Below are positions 1-4,815 of a DNA stretch of 5,901 nt, piece by piece; position 1 is the first letter of the stretch, and each line of letters begins with the position of its first letter. The translations under genes and the position numbers were made by a program. The DNA is from Thermoplasmata archaeon (GTDB lineage Archaea; Thermoplasmatota; Thermoplasmata; Halarchaeoplasmatales; Halarchaeoplasmataceae). Under the pieces are notes generated by a model, which saw only the letters and a list, made by a program, of their open reading frames with translations, was not told the DNA's origin and did no database searches. The stretch covers positions 1 through 5,901 of the forward strand of contig JAFDTP010000098.1 of assembly GCA_019594195.1 (NCBI GenBank), written 5' to 3'.

Positions 1-121
1 AATTCTTCGCAAAGTCATATTCACCAACTACAGGATCAAAACCGATATCCTTCATCTTATCTAATGTTTCCAACGGATCGCTTCCTTCGCTGCTGAAATA
101 TAGTTCTATATATACTCTCAT
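1..121 (-). CDS. Small conserved-looking protein, N-terminal part (cut by left window edge)
   Basis: An ATG on the minus strand (complement of 119-121) opens a frame that stays open for 40 codons to the window edge. The protein begins MRVYIELYFSSEGSDP and continues with KMKDIGFDPVVGEYDF. The pattern is a short beta strand, a loop, a helix with Lys/Met, then a strand, as in a small alpha/beta protein. Support for the start comes from a box A at 143-152, whose centre is about 26.5 bases upstream of the ATG. That fits a leaderless transcript, and no Shine-Dalgarno is visible. I do not recognise the family and assign no function. It is divergent from dph5. The rest of the gene lies outside the window. 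Confidence 0.72.
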   Translation of the reverse strand, partial: MRVYIELYFSSEGSDPLETLDKMKDIGFDPVVGEYDFAKN

Positions 122-142
122 GGGTTATTTTAGTGACGATTC

Positions 143-152
143 ATTTATAAAT
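143..152 (-). promoter_or_regulatory. Box A (TATA) of the minus-strand left-edge gene
   Basis: ATTTATAAAT is a perfect palindrome matching an archaeal TATA box. Its centre is about 26.5 bases upstream of the ATG at 121 on the minus strand, which would start transcription at or next to the start codon (leaderless). Being symmetric, it could also recruit TBP for the plus strand, but the distance to dph5 would then imply a leader of about 95 bases. Confidence 0.55.
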
Positions 153-189
153 TTAACGCCTTGACCTTTATGCTAACTCGATGTTGTGC

Positions 190-210
190 AAAGGTTTTTT
201 TCTCACCTTT
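190..210. repeat. Short inverted repeat with T-tract loop in the dph5 upstream region
   Basis: AAAGGT (190-195) and ACCTTT (205-210) can pair as a 6-bp hairpin whose loop holds a T-run. A further ACCTTT copy at 164-169 could compete for the same AAAGGT arm. The 146-base divergent intergenic region (122-267) contains this, the box A at 143-152 and a weak second box A. I see no tRNA or other gene in it. The role is unknown and it may be chance in AT-rich DNA. Confidence 0.25.
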
Positions 211-220
211 TCAATCCATC

Positions 221-232
221 TTAGAAAAATAC
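221..232 (+). promoter_or_regulatory. dph5: Possible weak box A for dph5
   Basis: TTAGAAAAATAC is an A-rich stretch that would place a transcription start near 252-253, just ahead of the AGGTG site at 257-261, giving a short leader before the dph5 ATG at 268. It is a poor match to TTTATATA, so this is tentative. Confidence 0.2.
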
Positions 233-256
233 AAGGACATGATGAATGAGTGAAAT

Positions 257-261
257 AGGTG
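257..261 (+). promoter_or_regulatory. dph5: Shine-Dalgarno that decides the dph5 start
   Basis: AGGTG lies 6 bases before the ATG at 268. An in-frame GTG at 259 sits inside this Shine-Dalgarno and is therefore unlikely to be the start, so the coding region is called from 268. Confidence 0.6.
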
Positions 262-267
262 TTCATA

Positions 268-1065
268 ATGGGCGAATTAATATTCATAGGACTAGGATTG
301 TACGACGAAAAGGACATCAGCGTCAAGGGTCTAGAGACAGCAAGAGAAGCAGACCTATTATTCTCTGAATTCTACACTAGCGATCTAGCAGGTTGCAGTA
401 AAGAAGATATAGAATCGAGATTAGGGAAAAAAATAAGAGTTCTGACTAGAGAGGACATAGAAAATAAAGCTTTACCTCTTGATGAGGCTGAGGAAAAAAA
501 AGTCGTTTTACTCACCGGGGGTGATCCGATGGCCGCCACCACCCATGTTGATCTAAGGCTGAGGGCTGAGAAAAGAGATATCAAAACTAAGATCATACAT
601 TCCTCTTCGATATTTTCGGCCGTACCATCTCAGCTCGGTTTACAGCATTATAAATTCGGAAGAACAGTAACTCTTCCATTTATCGATGAGGAAAAAAAAT
701 ATCCTGAAAGTCCGTACCACAACATCAAAGAAAATAGGAAAAGAGGACTTCACACTTTAGTTCTCCTTGATATAGATTCTGAGGATGAACACTACATGGA
801 CGTGGTTGAAGGTATAGACGCTTTGATCGAGCTAGAAAAAAGATTAGAAGAGGGCGTGATAAAAGAGAAAACATTGATAGCAGGACTAGCAAGAGTCGGA
901 TCAGAAGAACCCGAGATAAAGGCAGATTATCCAGATGATCTAAGATCTTATGACTTCGGCAGCGGACTTCATTGCATGGTAGTGTTCGGAGACCTTCATT
1001 TTATGGAGATCGACTCTTTGGTGAATCTAGCAGATGCCCCCAAAGAGATAGAAAAAGAGAGATGA
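268..1065 (+). CDS. dph5: Diphthine synthase (diphthamide biosynthesis methyltransferase Dph5)
   Basis: This is a cytoplasmic SAM-dependent methyltransferase of the tetrapyrrole-methylase fold. It methylates the 3-amino-3-carboxypropyl group added to a histidine of elongation factor 2 to give diphthine, the step before amidation to diphthamide. The family signatures are clear: FIGLGLYDEKDIS near residues 6-17, EFYTS at 34-38, GGDPMAATTHVDLRLRA at 84-100 (SAM-binding loop region), SAVPSQLGLQHYKFGRTVTLPF at 117-138, HTLVLLDI at 162-169, and ARVGSEEPEIKADYPDDL followed by YDFGSGLHCMVVFGDLHF near 208-245. The length of 265 aa is what I expect of archaeal Dph5, so the gene looks complete. The start at 268 is chosen because AGGTG precedes it at good spacing and the family N-terminus aligns. 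The stop is TGA. It is divergent from the left-edge gene and followed by the ileS leader, which has its own promoter. No oddities were seen. Confidence 0.96.
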   Translation: MGELIFIGLGLYDEKDISVKGLETAREADLLFSEFYTSDLAGCSKEDIESRLGKKIRVLTREDIENKALPLDEAEEKKVVLLTGGDPMAATTHVDLRLRAEKRDIKTKIIHSSSIFSAVPSQLGLQHYKFGRTVTLPFIDEEKKYPESPYHNIKENRKRGLHTLVLLDIDSEDEHYMDVVEGIDALIELEKRLEEGVIKEKTLIAGLARVGSEEPEIKADYPDDLRSYDFGSGLHCMVVFGDLHFMEIDSLVNLADAPKEIEKER

Positions 1066-1077
1066 ACTGAAGATAAG

Positions 1078-1089
1078 TTTTATATATAA
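1078..1089 (+). promoter_or_regulatory. ileS: Strong box A promoter of the ileS leader transcript
   Basis: TTTTATATATAA contains the near-consensus archaeal TATA element TTTATATA at 1079-1086, centred near 1082.5. The usual spacing of about 26 bases puts the transcription start at about 1108-1110. That is the first ATG of the short Ile-rich reading frame (1108), a leaderless arrangement. The promoter begins 12 bases after the dph5 stop, so ileS need not depend on dph5 transcription. Confidence 0.75.
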
Positions 1090-1107
1090 GAGGGCATTCT
1101 AAATCTT

Positions 1108-1158
1108 ATGATGAGCTGGGCAATAAATATCGAGGAGATAATCATCATCATCGGATGA
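1108..1158 (+). CDS. Candidate isoleucine-rich leader peptide of ileS
   Basis: A 16-codon frame reads MMSWAINIEEIIIIIG and ends at TGA 1156-1158. Seven codons are isoleucine: ATA at 1123, ATC at 1129, then ATA ATC ATC ATC ATC at 1138-1152. It starts at tandem ATGs (1108 and 1111). No Shine-Dalgarno precedes it, but a strong box A about 26 bases upstream predicts a leaderless mRNA starting at this ATG. It lies 52 bases upstream of the gene for isoleucyl-tRNA synthetase. The early codons cover the 5' arm (1115-1121) of a long-range hairpin, and the last codons overlap the arms of two other hairpins. By analogy with bacterial amino-acid operon leader peptides, ribosome stalling when charged tRNA-Ile is scarce would change leader folding and raise ileS expression. 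That mechanism is inference. The alternative is a chance (ATC)4 repeat, which would not explain the two further Ile codons, the start position or the neighbouring gene. The peptide itself probably has no other function. Confidence 0.72.
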   Translation: MMSWAINIEEIIIIIG

Positions 1159-1176
1159 TTGATTCATCCGCCCAGC
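1115..1176 (+). promoter_or_regulatory. ileS: Structured ileS leader RNA (candidate attenuator)
   Basis: GCTGGGC (1115-1121) pairs perfectly with GCCCAGC (1170-1176), six of the seven pairs being G-C. Nested inside, GGATGA (1153-1158) pairs with TCATCC (1164-1169) directly beside the closing stem. If the closing stem is open, C1152-G1170 extends this inner hairpin to 7 bp. A competing hairpin, AATCATC (1140-1146) with GATGATT (1154-1160), uses the Ile codons and excludes the inner hairpin. A ribosome paused at the Ile codons at 1123 or 1129 would cover the 5' arm of the closing stem. Pairings were read by eye and no energies were computed. Confidence 0.55.
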
Positions 1177-1214
1177 CCGTAATTTTTTGTTGTTTTTGGA
1201 GGTTTTCGGAATGA
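1155..1214 (+). CDS. Possible second short upstream frame bridging leader ORF and ileS
   Basis: An ATG at 1155 overlaps the leader-peptide stop (ATGA, 1155-1158) and opens a 19-codon frame, MIDSSAQPVIFCCFWRFSE. Its TGA (1212-1214) in turn overlaps the ileS ATG (ATGA, 1211-1214). This would allow coupled termination and reinitiation from the leader peptide through to ileS. No Shine-Dalgarno is well placed: GAGGAG at 1132-1137 is 17 bases away. The Cys/Phe/Trp content comes from the T-rich tract and does not look selected as protein. It may be fortuitous. Confidence 0.2.
   Translation: MIDSSAQPVIFCCFWRFSE
1183..1197 (+). terminator. T-tracts downstream of the leader hairpin, possible conditional terminator
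   Basis: T6 (1183-1188) and T5 (1193-1197) follow the leader hairpin, whose 3' arm ends at 1176, and precede the ileS Shine-Dalgarno. Archaeal RNA polymerase can terminate at T-rich tracts, and hairpins are not strictly needed. The tract could thus be an attenuation point, or simply an unstructured ribosome landing region. The 6-base gap between stem and tract is longer than in a classical bacterial terminator. Confidence 0.3.
1198..1203 (+). promoter_or_regulatory. ileS: Shine-Dalgarno of ileS
   Basis: GGAGGT is a near-perfect anti-16S match placed 7 bases before the ATG at 1211. It rules out the in-frame TTG at 1187 as the start, because the Shine-Dalgarno would then lie inside the gene. 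Confidence 0.85.
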
Positions 1215-4200
1215 GTGAAAAAAATGACCAATTTGAACAAATCGACAAAGAAACTCCACTACCGGAAAAAGAAGAAGAAGTGATACAGTTCTGGCAGGAG
1301 AACGACATCCCTAAAAGAAGCAGGGAGAGAGAAAGAGATAAAAAATTCGGTTTTACAGAAGGTCCTCCTACCGCGAACGGTCTACCTCACATCGGACACG
1401 TATTAACCCGTATAGTCAAGGATACTTTCCTTCGCTATAAAACGATGGACGGATACCAGATAGTTCCCAACATCGCCGGATGGGACACACATGGATTGCC
1501 TGTAGAGATAGAGGTTGAAAAAAAACTAGGTATCGACTCTAAGGCCGAAATAGAAGAATACGGGCTGGAAAAGTTCAACGATATGTGTAAAGAGAGCGTT
1601 TTCGAGTATGAGAAAGAATGGAGAGAGATGAGTGAAAGACTCGGTTTTTGGATAGATTATGATAACGCCTACATCACCATGGACGATGACTATATAGAGA
1701 GCGTCTGGTGGAGTTTAAAGCAGCATTGGGATAACGATCTACTCGAAAAGGGGCACATGGTTACGCCGTACTGCCCTCGATGTGAAACCCCGCTGTCTAG
1801 CCACGAGGTGGCTCAGGGATACGAACAAACAGAAGATCCTTCGATATATATAAGATTCAAGGTGAAAGAAGAAGATGCTTATTTTTTAGCCTGGACAACC
1901 ACTCCTTGGACATTGATCTCTAATCTTTTACTTGTAGTTGGAGAAGATATAGACTACGCTCTTGTCGAATATGAGGGCGATGAGTATTATCTGGCCGAAA
2001 AACTCGTAGATGAGATCTTTGACGGTGCAGATATACTGAAAACGATGAAAGGTAAAGAGCTATTGGGTAAAGATTATGAGCCGATCTTTGAATATGTAGA
2101 TTCAGAAAGTAAAAGTCATTATGTAACTTCCGCTGATTTTGTCAGCCTTGAAGAAGGTACGGGAATTGTACACGCAGCACCGGCCTTCGGGGAGGAAGAT
2201 TACGATCTATGTAAGGAAGAAGGGGTTTCTTTAGTCAACCCCGTGAATGAAAGCGGAGAATTCACCGAAGAAATACCAGATTACGAAGGGGTGTTTGTAA
2301 AAGAGGCCGATGAGGACATAATGAGAAGATTGGAAGAAAGAGGTGACCTTCTAGGAAGAGGTACTGTAACCCACACGTATCCTTTCTGCTGGAGATGTGA
2401 ATCTCCTTTATTGTATTATGCCTTGGAAAGCTGGTTTATTAGGACTTCACAGAAAAAGCAAAAACTGATAGATAACAACGAAAAGGTCTTCTGGAAACCT
2501 GAACATTTGAAGCACGGGAGATTCGGTAATTTCCTTGAAGAACTGAAAGATTGGTCTTTGAGCAGGAATAGATTTTGGGGAACACCTTTACCGATATGGA
2601 TCTGTGGAAACGATCACCAGTATTGTGTAGGAAGTATAGAGGAACTCAAAGAAATGTCTACGGAACCTTTACCGGAAGATTTCGAGCTACATAGACCTTA
2701 CGTAGATAGGGTCCGTTTAAACTGCCCAAATTGTGATGATGAGATGGAAAGGGTGAAGTACGTGATTGACTGCTGGTATGACAGTGGAAGCGCCCCTTTT
2801 GCGCAGTTCCATTACCCCTTCGAAAATGAAGAGAAATTTGAAGAAGCGTTCCCGATAGATTTCATCACTGAAGCTCTAGATCAGACCAGAGGGTGGTTTT
2901 ACAGCCTCCTTTCTATAAGTTCGCTCCTTTATGATGAGCCAGCCTACGAAAGCTGCTTGACACTCGGCTTGGTTTTAGATGAAGACGGAGAGAAGATGAG
3001 TAAGAGCAAAGGGAATGTCGTGGGTCCTGACGAGATATTCGAGGACATAGGTTCTGATCCAACTAGACTGACTTTCTTAGAGACGCCTGTCTGGAAATCA
3101 TCCCGTTTCAGCGAAGAGATGGCTCGGGAGAAGATAAACAAAACCATAAACACTCTACTCAATGTGGTATCTTTCTTCACCAACAACGCAAATATCGACG
3201 GATTTGAACCTGAAGAGGATTATCAAGTCAACGATAAGATAGACGAGTGGTTACTCTCTAGAGTCAATACATTAACTCAAGTCGTCAGAGATAGTATGGA
3301 AAGATTAGAGGCACACAGGGCAGTCAGGGAGATCGAGAGATTCATAGACGAACTTTCCAACTGGTATCTCAGGAGAAGCAGGCGAAGATTTTGGGAAGGT
3401 GATAAAAATGAAAAAGAGAGCGCTTACAATACGCTATATGAAGTTCTAGAAAAATTGACCCGTTTGATGGCTCCCTTCATCCCTTTCACGGCCGAAAGGA
3501 TATATAGAAAAACAGTACTACCAATAGAGTACGGAGAGGAATCCGTACACTTACTCGATTATCCTGTTGTTGAAGATAAAAAGATAGATCATGAACTAGA
3601 AGAACTGATGGGACAAGTTATCGACATAGCTGAACTAGGTAGGAACGCAAGGCAGAAGCGCGATATAAAACTCAGACAACCTTTGAAAAAAGCAGTAGTT
3701 ATAAAGAGCGACGAAGGAACGCTAGCAGCTGTTGATTTATTTGAAAGGATACTAAAAGATGAATTGAATGTTAAAGAACTCAGGTCTGCAAAAAGGGAGG
3801 ATGAGTTGATGACTTACAGGGTCGACCCAAATTATTCCTCCTTAGGTCCTAAATTCAAAAATGAAGCAGAAAGGGTCGCGGAGGTTATCGAAAAAGCGGA
3901 CTCGGAGAATGTCGTCAAAAGTCTAGATAAAGATGATACGGTAGAGATAGAAGGCTATGAGCTAGAAAGAGAAGACCTAGAGATATCTGAGGTTGTAAAA
4001 CAAGGCTATGAAGTGAGTGAAGAAAAAGGCTTGAAAGTTTATGTTGAAGTTGAGTTAGATGATAAACTTCGTACGGAGGGTTTGGTCAGAGACGTGGTCA
4101 GAAGGATACAGACCATGCGTAAGGACCTAGAGCTAGGATACACTCAAAAGATAAAGACCTATTACGATGGTGACGAGATATTGGATGAAGCTGTGAACGA

Positions 4201-4363
4201 GATGGAGGATTACATCAAGAAAGAAACCTTATCTCGGGAGCTAAAAAAGGTAAGTGAAGGTCATGAAGATGGTTTTGAAAAAGATTGGTCTATAGATGGA
4301 AATAACATAAAGATATGGGTGGATCCTATAGAAGATTCTGAAGACCAACCCTTAAATATTTAG
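1211..4363 (+). CDS. ileS: Isoleucyl-tRNA synthetase (archaeal/eukaryotic type)
   Basis: This cytoplasmic class Ia aminoacyl-tRNA synthetase joins isoleucine to tRNA-Ile using ATP. It has 1050 aa, typical of full-length archaeal IleRS. The catalytic core shows the HIGH signature PHIGH at 59-63, preceded by GPPTANGL, and KMSKS at 595-599. The CP1 editing domain, which hydrolyses mischarged Val-tRNA-Ile, is recognisable from WTTTPWTL at 228-235 and GTGIVHAAPAFGEEDY at 316-331, whose Asp330 sits at the family's conserved editing Asp. Cys pairs suggest zinc knuckles: C188/C191 with C393/C396, and C465 or C472 with C505/C508. DCWYDSGSAPFAQ at 520-532 and DQTRGWFY at 557-564 are catalytic-domain landmarks. 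From about 645 a helical anticodon-binding domain follows, with the long C-terminal extension of this subfamily ending in a likely beta-rich part. The ATG at 1211 is chosen from the GGAGGT site. The gene is preceded by an Ile-rich leader frame and ends with three stops in tandem (TAG TAA TAA, 4361-4369). No frameshift or missing catalytic motif was seen. Confidence 0.98.
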   Translation: MSEKNDQFEQIDKETPLPEKEEEVIQFWQENDIPKRSRERERDKKFGFTEGPPTANGLPHIGHVLTRIVKDTFLRYKTMDGYQIVPNIAGWDTHGLPVEIEVEKKLGIDSKAEIEEYGLEKFNDMCKESVFEYEKEWREMSERLGFWIDYDNAYITMDDDYIESVWWSLKQHWDNDLLEKGHMVTPYCPRCETPLSSHEVAQGYEQTEDPSIYIRFKVKEEDAYFLAWTTTPWTLISNLLLVVGEDIDYALVEYEGDEYYLAEKLVDEIFDGADILKTMKGKELLGKDYEPIFEYVDSESKSHYVTSADFVSLEEGTGIVHAAPAFGEEDYDLCKEEGVSLVNPVNESGEFTEEIPDYEGVFVKEADEDIMRRLEERGDLLGRGTVTHTYPFCWRCESPLLYYALESWFIRTSQKKQKLIDNNEKVFWKPEHLKHGRFGNFLEELKDWSLSRNRFWGTPLPIWICGNDHQYCVGSIEELKEMSTEPLPEDFELHRPYVDRVRLNCPNCDDEMERVKYVIDCWYDSGSAPFAQFHYPFENEEKFEEAFPIDFITEALDQTRGWFYSLLSISSLLYDEPAYESCLTLGLVLDEDGEKMSKSKGNVVGPDEIFEDIGSDPTRLTFLETPVWKSSRFSEEMAREKINKTINTLLNVVSFFTNNANIDGFEPEEDYQVNDKIDEWLLSRVNTLTQVVRDSMERLEAHRAVREIERFIDELSNWYLRRSRRRFWEGDKNEKESAYNTLYEVLEKLTRLMAPFIPFTAERIYRKTVLPIEYGEESVHLLDYPVVEDKKIDHELEELMGQVIDIAELGRNARQKRDIKLRQPLKKAVVIKSDEGTLAAVDLFERILKDELNVKELRSAKREDELMTYRVDPNYSSLGPKFKNEAERVAEVIEKADSENVVKSLDKDDTVEIEGYELEREDLEISEVVKQGYEVSEEKGLKVYVEVELDDKLRTEGLVRDVVRRIQTMRKDLELGYTQKIKTYYDGDEILDEAVNEMEDYIKKETLSRELKKVSEGHEDGFEKDWSIDGNNIKIWVDPIEDSEDQPLNI
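4352..4359 (+). promoter_or_regulatory. Possible box A for the 141-aa gene, inside the end of ileS
   Basis: TTAAATAT is centred near 4355.5, about 26.5 bases before the ATG at 4382. That spacing matches the two other promoters in the window. It lies within the last ileS codons, so the downstream gene could have an own, nearly leaderless transcript besides read-through from ileS. The match is moderate. Confidence 0.3.
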
Positions 4364-4372
4364 TAATAATTG

Positions 4373-4377
4373 GGTGA
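4373..4377 (+). promoter_or_regulatory. Shine-Dalgarno of the 141-aa gene
   Basis: GGTGA lies 4 bases before the ATG at 4382 and matches the GGTGA part of the archaeal anti-16S consensus. An in-frame TTG at 4370 lies just upstream of it and is therefore not a credible start. Confidence 0.6.
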
Positions 4378-4381
4378 AATC

Positions 4382-4807
4382 ATGGCAAGAACGGAAGAAA
4401 AAGAGATGGAAGTGACAAAACATAACAGTTTGATCCGATTTGAAGAGGGGATCGAATATAAAGATCTAGCAAGTATATTTCCTGATCTTTACCGGTTATT
4501 CATGGAATTAGGAGAACAATATCCCGATGAAAGCAAGAAAGAAGTTACTGAGATGCTCATAAGACAGAACTTGAAGGACCTACAAAACAATCGTAAACCT
4601 ACTGGACACAACAGAGAAGCGCGTTATCGTATGATATTCCCGATAGATAGAGAGCATGTAGAATTTTACCTTTATCCAAGGATAGACGAAGAAGAATCAG
4701 AGATAGAGGAGATCACTTCTGAGATATCAAATTTCTTGGAAGAACACGGTCTAAAGCATGAGATCATCTGGGATGACATGGAATATCTGATGGAAGAAAA
4801 GGATTGA
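4382..4807 (+). CDS. Acidic 141-aa protein of unknown function
   Basis: I do not recognise this protein. It has 141 aa, no cysteine, and no signal peptide or membrane segment, so it is probably a soluble cytoplasmic protein. Residues about 26-70 look helical (KDLASIFPDLYRLFMELG, then EVTEMLIRQNLKDL). Residues 81-101 suggest two strands (RYRMIFPID and HVEFYLYPRI). Residues 103-122 form a strongly acidic helix, and 126-133 (HEIIWDDM) may be a third strand. This beta-beta-alpha-beta order resembles half of a ferredoxin-like fold, which is inference only. The start at 4382 follows a GGTGA site. It sits 18 bases after the ileS stop, so co-transcription with ileS is likely, and it ends 8 bases before the convergent helicase gene. 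Codon use and acidity match the neighbours, and there are no signs of transfer. A role linked to tRNA or translation cannot be claimed from position alone. Confidence 0.82.
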   Translation: MARTEEKEMEVTKHNSLIRFEEGIEYKDLASIFPDLYRLFMELGEQYPDESKKEVTEMLIRQNLKDLQNNRKPTGHNREARYRMIFPIDREHVEFYLYPRIDEEESEIEEITSEISNFLEEHGLKHEIIWDDMEYLMEEKD

Positions 4808-4815
4808 TCACCGAT

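Larger units (their letters stand above)
1162..1216 (+). promoter_or_regulatory. ileS: Possible alternative pairing that hides the ileS start codon
   Basis: The segment 1162-1170 (ATTCATCCG) can pair with 1207-1216 (CGGAATGAGT): G1170-C1207, C1169-G1208, C1168-G1209, A1210 bulged, T1167-A1211, A1166-T1212, C1165-G1213, T1164-A1214, a T-G wobble, and A1162-T1216. This would bury the ileS ATG and loop out its Shine-Dalgarno. It competes with both the inner leader hairpin and the closing stem. The pairing was seen by eye and its function is inferred. Confidence 0.3.

Noticed and set aside
239..253. A mini upstream frame ATG ATG AAT GAG TGA before dph5
   Set aside because: It has only four codons with no informative content and no well-placed ribosome site. 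It also lies near or before the likely transcription start. Chance is sufficient.
259..267. An earlier dph5 start at GTG 259
   Set aside because: The GTG is part of the AGGTG Shine-Dalgarno for ATG 268, and the family N-terminus fits the start at 268.
1108..1176. C/D box guide RNA, because ATGATGA at 1108-1114 is a perfect box C
   Set aside because: No CTGA box D or D' follows at the expected distances up to the ileS start. The motif is explained by the tandem ATG codons of the leader frame.
1115..1177. A genuine tRNA gene with a 7-bp acceptor stem
   Set aside because: The span is about 62 bases, with no D-arm, no proper anticodon stem and loop, and no T-loop consensus. It is at best tRNA-like.
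1187..1210. An earlier ileS start at the in-frame TTG 1187
   Set aside because: It would place the GGAGGT Shine-Dalgarno inside the gene. The ATG at 1211 has ideal spacing.
1099..1308. Minus-strand open frame across the ileS leader and start
   Set aside because: It is a shadow of the leader and ileS coding strand, with no promoter, Shine-Dalgarno or family resemblance.
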